Positions 32,551-41,499 of a stretch of 64,000 nt of DNA are shown piece after piece. Made by a program: the position numbers and the translations under genes. The DNA comes from JBFWRK01 sp050248955. GTDB lineage: Bacteria; Actinomycetota; Acidimicrobiia; Acidimicrobiales; Ilumatobacteraceae. Below the pieces are notes generated by a model. The model did not search any database. It saw nothing but the letters and a program-made list of their open reading frames with translations, and had not been told where the DNA came from. How positions within the stretch are numbered: position 1 is the first letter of the stretch; each line of letters starts with the position of its first letter. The stretch spans positions 62,001 through 126,000 of the forward strand of contig JBFWRK010000001.1 in the NCBI GenBank assembly GCA_050248955.1, given 5' to 3'.

Positions 32551-33309
32551 GTGATCACGCTCGGCGCCGTCCTCATCGGCATCACGGCCGCGCTGGTCGT
32601 CGGTCTCTCCAAGACCGCCTTCCCCGGGGCGGGGCTGCTGGCGACGCCGCTCGTCGCGCTCGTGTTCGACGGGCGGACGATCGCCGGCGCGGCGTTGCCG
32701 ATCCTGCTGTTCGCCGACGTGTTCGCCGTGCGCTGGTACCGCGACACGGCGCGCTGGGACCTGCTCCGCCCGCTCGTGCCATGGGTCGCGATCGGGTTCG
32801 CCGCCGGCGCTGCGTTTTTCATCGGCGTCGGCCGCAGCGGGCGATCGCTCGACGTGACGATCGGGGTCAGCATCCTCACGATGGTGGTCGTCCAGGTCGT
32901 GCGGCTGCTGCGGCGCACCGCGCCCGCCGAACCGTCGCTGGCCGCGGCTGCGTTGTACGGCTCCGCCGGCGGGTTCACGACGTTCGTCTCGAACAACGCC
33001 GGCCCGATCCTGAACACCTACCTGCTGCGGCTCGGGCTCGGCAAGGCCGAGCTCGTCGGCACGTCGGCGTGGTTCTACTTCGCGGTGAACGTCTCGAAGA
33101 TCCCGATCTACCTCACGCTCGGCGCGCTCAGCAGCGGTGGATCGTTCTTCACGGGCGAGTCGCTGCTGTTCGATCTGGTGTGTGCCCCGGCGGTCCTGGT
33201 CGGTGTGCTGAGCGGGCGGGAGCTGTTCCACCGGGTGCCGCAGCAGACGTTCCTCGTCATCGTGCTCGTGCTCTCGGCGGCAGCGTCCGTGAAGCTGCTG
33301 GTCGGGTAG
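32551..33309 (+). CDS. TauE/SafE-family sulfite/sulfonate exporter-like membrane protein
   Basis: 252 residues with about seven or eight membrane segments. ITAALVVGLSKTAFPGAGLLATPLVALVF and FTTFVSNNAGPILNTYLLRLGL are the two repeated TauE signature regions. The family moves sulfite, sulfoacetate or related organic anions. TAGCGT (32536-32541) is nine bases ahead of the GTG start. It is followed after 15 bases by rnhB, without obvious functional link. Confidence 0.88.
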   Translation: MITLGAVLIGITAALVVGLSKTAFPGAGLLATPLVALVFDGRTIAGAALPILLFADVFAVRWYRDTARWDLLRPLVPWVAIGFAAGAAFFIGVGRSGRSLDVTIGVSILTMVVVQVVRLLRRTAPAEPSLAAAALYGSAGGFTTFVSNNAGPILNTYLLRLGLGKAELVGTSAWFYFAVNVSKIPIYLTLGALSSGGSFFTGESLLFDLVCAPAVLVGVLSGRELFHRVPQQTFLVIVLVLSAAASVKLLVG

Positions 33310-33324
33310 CGGTAGCGTCGCACC

Positions 33325-33999
33325 GTGCCGTCGAAGAAGAGGGCGCCCACGCGATCGATCGAGCGGGAGCTGTGGGCCGCAGGTCACGAGATCGTCGTCG
33401 GCATCGACGAGGTCGGCCGTGGCGCGTGGGCCGGCCCGCTGATGGTCGGCGCGGCCATCCTCCCCGTGGGCCGGCGGGTGAACGGCGTGCGCGACTCCAA
33501 GATGCTGACGGAGAAGGAGCGCGAGCGGCTCTTCGACCGCGTGGCGGGGTGGTGCGACGCGTGGGCCGTCGGCGCCGCCAGCCAGGAGGAGTGTGACGCA
33601 CTCGGCATGGCTCCCGCGCAGCGGCTGGCGACGCGACGGGCGATCGCCGGCCTGGGTGTGGTGCCAGACGCCGCGGTGGTCGACGGGAAGTGGAACTTCG
33701 TGAGTCCGCACGTCGCCCGCGTCGAGTGCCGCGTGCGCGCCGATGTCGTGTGCGTCTCGGTGGCAGCGGCATCGATCCTCGCCAAGGTCACGCGCGACCG
33801 TGTGATGCGCGAGCAGGCCGAGCACTTCCCGCACTGGTCGTTCGAGACGAACAAGGGCTATCCCTGCCCGGTCCACAAGACGGCGCTCCAGGGCTACGGG
33901 CCGAGCGTGATCCACCGGCGGACGTGGATCTTCATGGACCACTACGTCCCGTGGCCCGGCATGCGGGTCATCCGCCCCGAGCAAGCGACACTGTTCTGA
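33325..33999 (+). CDS. rnhB: Ribonuclease HII
   Basis: 224 residues. VVGIDEVGRGAWAGPL contains the Asp-Glu of the active site, RDSKMLTEKERE and DGKWNF (normally DG) supply the third acid, and VAAASILAKVTRDRVM gives the fourth Asp and the Lys. It cleaves RNA in RNA-DNA hybrids and removes single ribonucleotides. A short Lys/Arg-rich start (MPSKKRAPTRS) precedes the fold. TAGCGT lies six bases before the GTG at 33325, supporting that start and leaderless expression. Confidence 0.94.
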   Translation: MPSKKRAPTRSIERELWAAGHEIVVGIDEVGRGAWAGPLMVGAAILPVGRRVNGVRDSKMLTEKERERLFDRVAGWCDAWAVGAASQEECDALGMAPAQRLATRRAIAGLGVVPDAAVVDGKWNFVSPHVARVECRVRADVVCVSVAAASILAKVTRDRVMREQAEHFPHWSFETNKGYPCPVHKTALQGYGPSVIHRRTWIFMDHYVPWPGMRVIRPEQATLF

Positions 34000-34016
34000 A
34001 CGTGCCCGACCTGGGC

Positions 34017-35321
34017 ATGACGACCGAGGAGCACCACGACGTCGTCGTCGTCGGCGCCGGGCTCGCCGGGCTCGCTGCGGCCGATCGCCTCGCGGGCAGC
34101 GGTGTGGACGTCGTCGTGCTCGAGGCCCGTGCCCGCGTCGGCGGTCGTGTGCACAGCCACCACTTCGAGGACGGCCAGTGGTGCGAGCGGGGCGCCGAGT
34201 TCCTCGACGCGACCCATGCCGAGGTGCTCGCCCTGGTCGCGCGCTTCGGCCTGCAGACCGTCGACGCCGGGCCGGCGCTGAACGAGCGCGTCCGCCGCCT
34301 CGACGTCGGTGGCCGGGCCGTGGCCCTCGAGGAGCTGCCGACGGTCGTGGCCGAGCACGCACGCTGGCAGGAGGCGCTGGCCGAACTGGCTGCGCCCATC
34401 GATCCCGACGATCCCCTGGGGTCTGCCGCCGCGGCCGCGCTCGACGGGCGCTCGGTCGACGACCTGGTGACGTCGCTCGGCCTGTCGGTCGCGGCGCGCG
34501 TCCTCGTCGGGCGGGAACTGCGCACCGAGTTCATGGTGCCGCCTGCGGAGCTGTCCCAGCTGCACCTCGCGTGGGTCACGGCGGCCCACCGCCGCGCCGG
34601 TGACGGCCGCGAGGCCTTTCGCGTCCGCGGTGGGCTCGACCAACTCGCGGAGGGGCTCGGCGCGCTGCTCGGTGAGCGCGTGCGCCTCGGTGATGCGGTG
34701 TCGTCGATCGACGCCGATCTCGGCGCGGTCGTCACAGCGTCTGGCGCTCGGCTACGCGGCGACCGTGTGATCATCGCCGTGCCCCCGCCCGTCGTCGCCC
34801 GCATCGACGTCGTGCCACGGCTCCCTTCGGAGGTCGTCTTCGTCGGCATGGGCATCGGCGCGAAGGTGAGCACGCAGTACGAGCGACGCGTCTGGCTCGA
34901 CCAGGCGAGCGATGGCAGCGTCGTGTCCGATCGCGCGTTCGGCGAGCTCTGGGAGACGACGGTCGGCCAGCCGGGTGATCGCGGCGTGCTCACCGCGCTC
35001 TTGTCGTCGCACGACGGCGCCGCCCTCGGTGCGCTCCCCGACGTCGGCGAGCGGGTCCGCAAGGAGGTGGCCCGCCTGTTCCCGGGCTCGCGGGGACTGG
35101 CGATCGACACGGTGACGACGGATTGGACGAACGACCCGTGGTCGCTCGGCTGCTACGCCGCGTTCGGTCCCGGCCAGCTGGCGGGTGCGTGGCCGGCGTT
35201 CCGTCGCCGGTACGGCCGCGTGCTGCTCGCCGGGGAGCACACCGACGAGCTCGCCGGCTACATGGAGGGCGCGCTGCGCAGCGGACGACGCGTCGCCGCG
35301 TCGATCCTCGCGGGGGGATGA
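34017..35321 (+). CDS. FAD-dependent amine oxidase
   Basis: 434 residues of the flavin monoamine oxidase family. VVVVGAGLAGLAAADRLAGSGVDVVVLEARARVGGRVHSHHF is the FAD dinucleotide-binding start with the GG doublet, RGAEFLD the second motif, and LLAGEHTDELAGYMEGALRSGRRVA the C-terminal FAD motif. It oxidises an amine with release of H2O2; the substrate is unknown. GTG at 34002 would add five residues. Its last 64 bases overlap the convergent patatin gene, the longest tail-to-tail overlap seen here. Confidence 0.9.
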   Translation: MTTEEHHDVVVVGAGLAGLAAADRLAGSGVDVVVLEARARVGGRVHSHHFEDGQWCERGAEFLDATHAEVLALVARFGLQTVDAGPALNERVRRLDVGGRAVALEELPTVVAEHARWQEALAELAAPIDPDDPLGSAAAAALDGRSVDDLVTSLGLSVAARVLVGRELRTEFMVPPAELSQLHLAWVTAAHRRAGDGREAFRVRGGLDQLAEGLGALLGERVRLGDAVSSIDADLGAVVTASGARLRGDRVIIAVPPPVVARIDVVPRLPSEVVFVGMGIGAKVSTQYERRVWLDQASDGSVVSDRAFGELWETTVGQPGDRGVLTALLSSHDGAALGALPDVGERVRKEVARLFPGSRGLAIDTVTTDWTNDPWSLGCYAAFGPGQLAGAWPAFRRRYGRVLLAGEHTDELAGYMEGALRSGRRVAASILAGG

Positions 35322-36475
35322 CCCCGGCCGGCGCGAGGTGAGGTCCGCGGCGTGGTCCGAGGTGGGGTCCGAGCGCGCCGACCGCGCCGGGCCGTCAGCA
35401 CACGACGTGCCTCCTGCCGTCCGGCGAGCATGAACCCCGGCCAGTCGCGGACGTTCAGGAACTGACGGTAGAACCCGATGCCCTGGACCTTCTCGTAGGC
35501 GACCGGCTCGATCATGAGCACGTCGCTCGCCGCTCGCAGCCGTACGAGGTTCTCGCGGGCGAGCTCGATCTGCTGGCTCGTGCGCACCTGGCTGGCGACG
35601 TGGAAGATGCTCCCGCGGCGGTCCTGCCAGCCCGTCGCGTCCTCGCCGATGAAGCCGGGTGGATAGAACCCGTTCACGGCGAGCGCCACGTCGCACGGTT
35701 GCTCGATGTCGAGGACCGGGTGCACGGGGAAGATGTCGACGATCCCGCCGTCACACCAGTGGTAGCCGTCGAGCTCGACCGGCGAGATGAACAGGGGCAG
35801 CGCGATGGCCAGGCGCACGGCTCGCGCGACCGTCAGCTCGGGATGGGTGCGGGGCCCGACGTACTCGACACGGTTCTCCTCGATGTTCCAGATCGGCGCG
35901 TACGTGGGGATCGGCATCTCGCCCAAGGTGAGGTCGCCGAGGAGCTGCCGGTAGCTGGCCTCGATGGCGTCGCCCTTGACGATGCCGGCGAATCCCCGGC
36001 CGGCGGTCGGCAGGATCTGCAGGAGCCGTCGCCAGTCGACGTCGAGGTACTGCTCCGGCCGGAGCGCCAACGTGAAGGCGGCGACGTCTGCCGCCGGGAT
36101 GCCGGCGCCGATCGGGAACCCGAACAGCGCCGAACCGGAGCACAGCGAGATCACGGACGGCGAGGTGCCGGCTTCCTCCAGCGCACACGCGACGCCGACC
36201 ACGGAAGCCAGCGCGCCGCTGCCACCCGTGGCCACGAGCGCGAGCCGCTCGTCGCTCCGGAGCCCGCTCTCGTAGGGCTCGGGTGGCGGGAACGGCTGAC
36301 GCGCGGCCGGCCGGCTCCCCTCCCACGGGAAGCTCACCGCGACCCTGCGGGCATCGTCGACGAAGCCGGCGTCCTCCCGCAACCCCGCGGCCAGCTGGCG
36401 GGCCCTGGTGGCGACGTTGAAGTACTGACGCACACGGAAGATGTCGAGAGCGATGCCGAGCATCGAGATGAGCAT
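35258..36475 (-). CDS. Patatin-like phospholipase with atypical nucleophile elbow
   Basis: 405 residues. The glycine-rich oxyanion region LVATGGSGALASVVGVACALEEAG (about 80-103), a nucleophile elbow and DGGIVDIFPVHPVLD with the catalytic Asp give the patatin Ser-Asp dyad. The elbow reads SLCSGSALFGFP, so the usual G-x-S-x-G appears as LCSGS. Activity may be altered. An N-terminal hydrophobic segment (MLISMLGIALDIF) could anchor it to the membrane. The C-terminal 40 residues are Arg/Pro/Thr-rich and encoded opposite the end of the oxidase gene, so they may be a late extension. Confidence 0.82.
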   Translation of the reverse strand: MLISMLGIALDIFRVRQYFNVATRARQLAAGLREDAGFVDDARRVAVSFPWEGSRPAARQPFPPPEPYESGLRSDERLALVATGGSGALASVVGVACALEEAGTSPSVISLCSGSALFGFPIGAGIPAADVAAFTLALRPEQYLDVDWRRLLQILPTAGRGFAGIVKGDAIEASYRQLLGDLTLGEMPIPTYAPIWNIEENRVEYVGPRTHPELTVARAVRLAIALPLFISPVELDGYHWCDGGIVDIFPVHPVLDIEQPCDVALAVNGFYPPGFIGEDATGWQDRRGSIFHVASQVRTSQQIELARENLVRLRAASDVLMIEPVAYEKVQGIGFYRQFLNVRDWPGFMLAGRQEARRVLTARRGRRARTPPRTTPRTSPRAGRGHPPARIDAATRRPLRSAPSM

Positions 36476-36538
36476 GGCGGACGCAGCAGCGCGCGAACAG
36501 GGCCGTCCGTCACGTCCTTCGCGTTCGTTGGGTCGCCG

Positions 36539-37699
36539 TCAGGCCAGAGCGAGCGCCTGCTCCAGATCGGCGACGAGATCGGCCTCCGACTCGATGCCGA
36601 CCGACAGCCTGATGAGCGACGGTGGGACCTCGAGGGGCGAACCGGCGGCCGACGCGTGGGTCATCCTGCCGGGGTGCTCGATGAGCGACTCCACGGCGCC
36701 GAGCGACTCGGCGAGGGTGAACAGCTCGGTGGCTTCAGCGACCCGCAACGCCGCGTCCTCGCCGCCGCGCAACGTGAAGCTGACCATCGCACCGAAGTCG
36801 CGCATCTGCTTGGCCGCCGCGGCGTGGCCGGGATGGTCGGGCAGCTGCGGGTACAGCACGCGCTCGACGGCGGGATGGCCGAGCAGCAGGTCGACGACAG
36901 AACGCGCGTTCGCGCACTGCCGCTCCATCCGGACGGCGAGCGTCTTGACGCCGCGCAGCACGAGGTAGCAGTCGAACGGCGCCGGCACGGCGCCCGCCGC
37001 GTTCTGCGTGAAGGCGAGGCGTTCGGCGTATGCGTCGTCGTTCAGCGCGAGGAACCCGCCGACGACGTCCGAATGGCCGCCGAGGTACTTCGTCGCCGAG
37101 TGCACGACGATGTCCACGCCGAACGACAGTGGTTGCTGGAGGTACGGGGTGGCGAAGGTGTTGTCGACGACGACCATCGCGCCGCGCTCGTGGGCGATGT
37201 CGACGATCGCCTCGATGTCGAAGCACGTGAGCAACGGGTTCGTCGGCGTCTCGAGCCAGACGAGCGCGGTGTCGTCGCGCCAGTTCGCCCGCAGCCCGTC
37301 GAGATCGGTGAGGTCGACCGCGCTCCACGGATGGCCGAGTGGCCCGTAGATCTTCGAGATCAGCCGGAACGTGCCGCCGTAGGCGTCGTTGCCGAGCAGG
37401 ATGCGATCGCGTGGAGCGAGCATCCGCAGCACGTTGTCCTCTGCTGCGAGCCCGGACGCGAACGCGAGGCCGTGGCGCGCTCCCTCGAGCGACGCGACAC
37501 ACGTCTCGAGCGCCGCCCGTGTCGGGTTCCCCGACCGTGAGTACTCGAAGCCCTTGTGCCCGCCCACGCCCTCCTGCGCGAAGGTCGTCGAGAGCGTGAT
37601 CGGCACGACGACGGCACCGCTCGCCTGGTCGGGTGCCTGACCGGTGTGGATCGCCCTGGTCTCGAAGCCCCAGCCGCGCTGCTCCTCCTGCTCACCCAT
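36539..37699 (-). CDS. metB: Cystathionine γ-synthase/γ-lyase (PLP enzyme)
   Basis: 386 residues of the Cys/Met metabolism PLP family. TRAIHTGQAPD at the start, EYSRSGNPTRAALE, VVVDNTFATPYLQQP with the PLP-binding Asp, and HSATKYLGGHSDVVGG with the Schiff-base Lys are all present, as is the C-terminal SLGAVESLIEHPGRMTHAS. It makes or cleaves cystathionine; sequence alone does not separate synthase from lyase. It overlaps the upstream cbs gene by eight bases, so the operon probably runs reverse transsulfuration from homocysteine to cysteine, favouring lyase activity. Confidence 0.9.
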   Translation of the reverse strand: MGEQEEQRGWGFETRAIHTGQAPDQASGAVVVPITLSTTFAQEGVGGHKGFEYSRSGNPTRAALETCVASLEGARHGLAFASGLAAEDNVLRMLAPRDRILLGNDAYGGTFRLISKIYGPLGHPWSAVDLTDLDGLRANWRDDTALVWLETPTNPLLTCFDIEAIVDIAHERGAMVVVDNTFATPYLQQPLSFGVDIVVHSATKYLGGHSDVVGGFLALNDDAYAERLAFTQNAAGAVPAPFDCYLVLRGVKTLAVRMERQCANARSVVDLLLGHPAVERVLYPQLPDHPGHAAAAKQMRDFGAMVSFTLRGGEDAALRVAEATELFTLAESLGAVESLIEHPGRMTHASAAGSPLEVPPSLIRLSVGIESEADLVADLEQALALA

Positions 37700-39104
37700 G
37701 CGCGGCGACCTCCAGGTACTTCAGCACGTCGCTGCGGGCCAGCACCGACAGCGGACGACCGCCGGACAGCACGAGCAGGGCGGGCGCGTGCTGGAGGAGC
37801 TCGACGGCCTTCGACAACGACTGGCCTGCGCCGATCGTCGGCAGCTTCTCGCCCATCACGTTGCTCACGGCCATCTCCATCACGCTCGGGTCCCGGAACA
37901 CCGCCTCCATCAGCTCGAGCTCGTCCACCGCGCCGGCCACCTCGGCGGCTGCGAACGGCGGTTCGTTCTTGCACACCGGCAGCTGCGAGACGCCGTTCGA
38001 GCGCATGAGGTCGATCGTCTGGCGGACGGTGTCGGTCGGGTTCACGTAGAGCAGCGGTGGGAGCTCCTCGCTGCGGGCGTCGAGGATCGCGGCGACGCAC
38101 TGGTCGCACTCGCGGGTGAAGCCGTAGCTCGCCATCCACTCGTCGTTGTAGACCCGCGAGAGGTAGCCGCGCCCGGAGTCGGGGATGAGCACCACGACGA
38201 GGTCGTCGGGGGTCAGCCGGTCCTTCAGCTTGAGCGCCGCCGCGACAGCGAGTCCCCCGGAGGACCCCAACAGGATGGCTTCGTCCCGAGCCACGCGGCG
38301 GGCCATCAGGTAGGCCTCTTCGTCGGAGCAGGCGATCACGTCGTCGTAGACCGACGGGTCCCACGCGGCCGGGAAGAAGTCCTCGCCGACGCCCTCGATG
38401 AGGTACGGCCGCCCGGCGCCACCCGAGAACACGGAGGCGTCGGGATCAGCGGCGATCACCTTCACATCAGGGTTCATCCGCTTGAGGTAGCGGGCAGTGC
38501 CCGTGATCGTGCCGCACGTGCCGGCGCCGGCGACGAAGTAGGTGATCCGCCCGGCGGTCTGCCGCCAGATCTCCGGCCCGGTGGTCTTCTCGTGGGCGAG
38601 GGGGTTGTTCGGGTTGTCGTACTGGTTCGGTCGGTAGGCGCCGGGGATCTCGCGGACCAGGCGCTCGGCCGTGGAGTAGTAGCTGGCGGGGTCCTCGGGC
38701 GGCACGGCGACAGGGCAGACGACGACTTCGGCGCCGTAGGCCCGCAGCAGGTCGATCTTCTCGGGCGCGACCTTGTCGGTCGTCACGAACACACACGAGT
38801 AGCCGCGATGCGCGGCGACGATGGCGAGACCGACGCCGGTGTTGCCGGACGTCGGCTCGACGATCGTGCCGCCCGGTCGGAGCAGGCCGTCCCGCTCGGC
38901 GGCGAGGATCATCTCGAGCGCAGGGCGGTCCTTCGACGAACCTCCCGGGTTGGTCGTCTCGAGCTTGGCGACGATCGGACACGGCAGGTCCGCGCCGATG
39001 CGGCCGAGCTTCACCATCGGTGTGTTGCCGATGAGGTCGATCGCGGTCTCCGCGATCAACGTGCCGTGCAGCCGGACGTCTGTTGCCTGGTTCCCGACTC
39101 CCAT
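37692..39104 (-). CDS. cbs: Cystathionine β-synthase
   Basis: 470 residues: a PLP fold-type II domain (about 15-330) with NTPMVKLGRI, ETTNPGGSSKDRPALEMI (Schiff-base Lys), EPTSGNTGVGLAIVAA and GTCGTITGTARYLK, then a C-terminal pair of CBS domains (about 345-465; PTDTVRQTIDLMRSNGVSQLPVC and LSVLARSDVLKYLE). It condenses homocysteine with serine. The CBS pair suggests control by an adenosyl ligand. TAGGTT (reverse strand, 39111-39116) is six bases from the ATG. metB follows with an eight-base overlap. Confidence 0.94.
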   Translation of the reverse strand: MGVGNQATDVRLHGTLIAETAIDLIGNTPMVKLGRIGADLPCPIVAKLETTNPGGSSKDRPALEMILAAERDGLLRPGGTIVEPTSGNTGVGLAIVAAHRGYSCVFVTTDKVAPEKIDLLRAYGAEVVVCPVAVPPEDPASYYSTAERLVREIPGAYRPNQYDNPNNPLAHEKTTGPEIWRQTAGRITYFVAGAGTCGTITGTARYLKRMNPDVKVIAADPDASVFSGGAGRPYLIEGVGEDFFPAAWDPSVYDDVIACSDEEAYLMARRVARDEAILLGSSGGLAVAAALKLKDRLTPDDLVVVLIPDSGRGYLSRVYNDEWMASYGFTRECDQCVAAILDARSEELPPLLYVNPTDTVRQTIDLMRSNGVSQLPVCKNEPPFAAAEVAGAVDELELMEAVFRDPSVMEMAVSNVMGEKLPTIGAGQSLSKAVELLQHAPALLVLSGGRPLSVLARSDVLKYLEVAAHG

Positions 39105-39223
39105 GCGGCCAACCTATCGCTGCCCCGCTCCGACAGCCGGTGGGGCACGGCGGCGCTCGCTCGGAGGCGGGCCGCCACCGCAACTGGACAACCCTGTTGC
39201 ACCGGCTCGGTACCCTCGGCCGC

Positions 39224-40693
39224 ATGGCCGAGACCACTCCGGTGCCGCAGCCCGACGTGGCCGGGCGTTGGCATCCCGAGCACGTGCTCGCACTGGCGCG
39301 AGACGCAGCCGGTGCGGCGAGCGCCCGGCGAGTCGCGATCGCACATCTGTGGTCCGGGCTCGGTTGCGACACGATCGGGATCTGGGGGTCCTTCCAGGGG
39401 AGCGGCGCGGAGCCGTACCAGACGGTGGTCGACGTGCGCGAGCCGGCGGCGCGCTGCACCTGCCCGAGCCGGCGTTCCCCGTGCAAGCACGGCGTCGGCC
39501 TCATGCTGCTGTGGGCGATGGAGCTCGTCCCGGCCGGCCAGCCCCGCCCGGTGTTCGCCGCTACCTGGTTGTCCCGGCGTCCGGAGCGGCCGGCGGGTGG
39601 GGACGCGGCGCGGCGCGAGGCCGATCCCGACGTCGAGCCACCCGATGCCGCCTCGCCGGTACCGATGCGGCCGCGTCCCGGCCGCCCGGACGGGTCCGAC
39701 GGTGGGTTCGACGAGCGTCCCGGGCCGGCCGACAAGCGGGCGGCCGAACGTGCGGCTCGCGTCGCGGCGGGCCTGTCCGAGCTCGACCGCTGGCTCGCCG
39801 ACGTCGTGCGCGGCGGCCTCGCGCAGCCCGCACTGGCGCGGTACGGGCCGTGGGAACAGGTCGTCGCCCGCCTCGTCGACGCGCAGGCGCCATCGCTCGC
39901 GAACCGGGTCCGCCGCCTCGCCGGGGCGGTGGGGGTCGGGCCGGGGTGGCACCAGCACGTCCTCGCCGAGTTGGGCGTCCTGCACCTGGTGGCGGTGGCC
40001 GGCCGCAGGCTGCAGCACCTCGAGCCCGATCTCGCCGACAGCGTGCGCAGCACGCTCGGCTGGACCGTCCGTCAGGCCGATGTGCTCGCACGCGCCCCCG
40101 AGACCGACCGTTGGTTCGTGGCGGGGCGCAGCGATGTGCTCGAGGACCGCATCGTCGTGCGCCGGTCGTGGTTGCGCGGCGCGGCGAGCCGCGACTGGGC
40201 GCTGGTGCTGTCGTTCGCTGCGTACGGCCAGTCGCTCGACGGTGCCCTGCCGGTCGGTGCCGTGCTCTCGGCCGACCTCCACCGGTACCCCGGGCGGGAC
40301 GAGTTGCGCTGCGTGCTCGGCGCGGTCCACGCCGCACCCGAGGCGCAACCCGACGAGCCGGTGACCACGTCGCTCGCCGGCGCGTGTGACGAGATCGGTG
40401 CCCGACTCGCCGCAGTGCCGTGGTTGGAGCGCTGGCCGGTCACGGTCGCGGCCGCACCGACCCTCGCCGGCGGCGCGTGGTCGCTCGTCGACCACACCGG
40501 CACGGTGCCCCTCGCCCCCGAGCAGAGCGCTGCGGCGACGATCGCCGCGCTGTCCGGTGGGCGCGCGGTGCCGATCACGGCGGAGTGGACCGCTGCGGGC
40601 TTCGTCCCGTTGACGGTCCACCTGCCCGACCGCTCCGTCGACATCGGACCGCGCGGCGGATTCCACGAGCGTCGCTGGGGGAGGGCGTCGTGA
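39224..40693 (+). CDS. SWIM zinc-finger protein of the MoxR-VWA operon
   Basis: 489 residues. Residues about 75-95 hold a SWIM finger, CTCPSRRSPCKHGVGL (CxC...CxH), which binds zinc and usually DNA or protein. The region 125-175 is a charged, Pro/Arg-rich linker. The remaining domain is Trp-rich and not recognised beyond similarity in layout to E. coli YehQ. TACCCT (39211-39216) is seven bases before the ATG, so this is the likely operon promoter, with leaderless mRNA. It overlaps the next gene by GTGA. Confidence 0.85.
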   Translation: MAETTPVPQPDVAGRWHPEHVLALARDAAGAASARRVAIAHLWSGLGCDTIGIWGSFQGSGAEPYQTVVDVREPAARCTCPSRRSPCKHGVGLMLLWAMELVPAGQPRPVFAATWLSRRPERPAGGDAARREADPDVEPPDAASPVPMRPRPGRPDGSDGGFDERPGPADKRAAERAARVAAGLSELDRWLADVVRGGLAQPALARYGPWEQVVARLVDAQAPSLANRVRRLAGAVGVGPGWHQHVLAELGVLHLVAVAGRRLQHLEPDLADSVRSTLGWTVRQADVLARAPETDRWFVAGRSDVLEDRIVVRRSWLRGAASRDWALVLSFAAYGQSLDGALPVGAVLSADLHRYPGRDELRCVLGAVHAAPEAQPDEPVTTSLAGACDEIGARLAAVPWLERWPVTVAAAPTLAGGAWSLVDHTGTVPLAPEQSAAATIAALSGGRAVPITAEWTAAGFVPLTVHLPDRSVDIGPRGGFHERRWGRAS

Positions 40694-41499
40694 GCGGTCC
40701 GGTTGCGTCGCTCGCCGATCACTGGACCGGGCTCGTGTCGACCGCGCTGCTCGGCACGGAGCGCCGCGCGGCACCGGCATCGATCGGCAGTCCGCTCGAC
40801 GAGCTCACCCGCATGCGCGGCCAGCACGACGACGCGGACCTCGTGCTCGATCGGGTGGCATCGATCACGGTGATGCGACGCGCCGGTCTCCGGCCGGGCC
40901 CGATCGTGCCAGGGCTGCTGCCCGCGCCGGACGACTCGCGGCCGGTGTGCCGGCCGGCTGCGGTCGAGCGGTTGCACGACCTGCTCGACCAGTGGCCGGT
41001 CCTCGTCGACCAGTGGCTCGCCGAGCTCGACCGGGGTGGCTGGCGGCTCCCGCCCGACGCCGCTGTCGAGCTGCTCGGGCGATGGCGCAACGAGCCTGCG
41101 CGCCGAGCCGTCGTGCACCATCTCGCGGGCCCGATCGCCGAGTGGCTCGTCGAGCTGTTCCCCGAGCAGCTCGCACCGCGGCACGGCGGCAAGGTCGGCG
41201 CGACCGGCGCCGATGACGCAAACCACCGCCCGCTCCCACCCGACGTCGCACCTCTTGCAGCGCTCGACGCGCGCTCGCTGGCCGCAGCGCTCGCATCCGG
41301 GCTCGAGCAGGGCCTGCTGGGAGTCCGTCACCGTCCCGCGCTCATCGCGCTCCTGCTGCAGGTTGCTCCCGAGCGGCTCGCTCCGGTCGCGGATGCGCTC
41401 GAGCGGGCCGGCACGAACCCGACCACGATGGGGCTCGCGCTGTCGCTCGCCGACCTCGCCCGCACCCGGCTCGCCATGATCGAGGAGTTGACGCCGTGA
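40690..41499 (+). CDS. DUF5691-family protein
   Basis: 269 residues, mostly helical, with no catalytic motif I can name. Conserved-looking segments are LVSTALLGTERRAAP at the start, AAVERLHDLLDQWPVLVDQWL in the middle, and ALIALLLQVAPERLAPVADAL near the end. The family is known only by association with SWIM, MoxR and VWA genes. It overlaps both neighbours by four bases (GTGA at 40690, ATGA at 41496), so its product is probably made in fixed ratio to theirs. It may act as an adaptor. Confidence 0.75.
   Translation: MSGPVASLADHWTGLVSTALLGTERRAAPASIGSPLDELTRMRGQHDDADLVLDRVASITVMRRAGLRPGPIVPGLLPAPDDSRPVCRPAAVERLHDLLDQWPVLVDQWLAELDRGGWRLPPDAAVELLGRWRNEPARRAVVHHLAGPIAEWLVELFPEQLAPRHGGKVGATGADDANHRPLPPDVAPLAALDARSLAAALASGLEQGLLGVRHRPALIALLLQVAPERLAPVADALERAGTNPTTMGLALSLADLARTRLAMIEELTP

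Noticed and set aside
31606..34362. 918-codon reverse frame reaching beyond the SDR
   Set aside because: Only the last 292 codons match an SDR. The upstream part is antisense to TauE, rnhB and the oxidase and has shadow composition.
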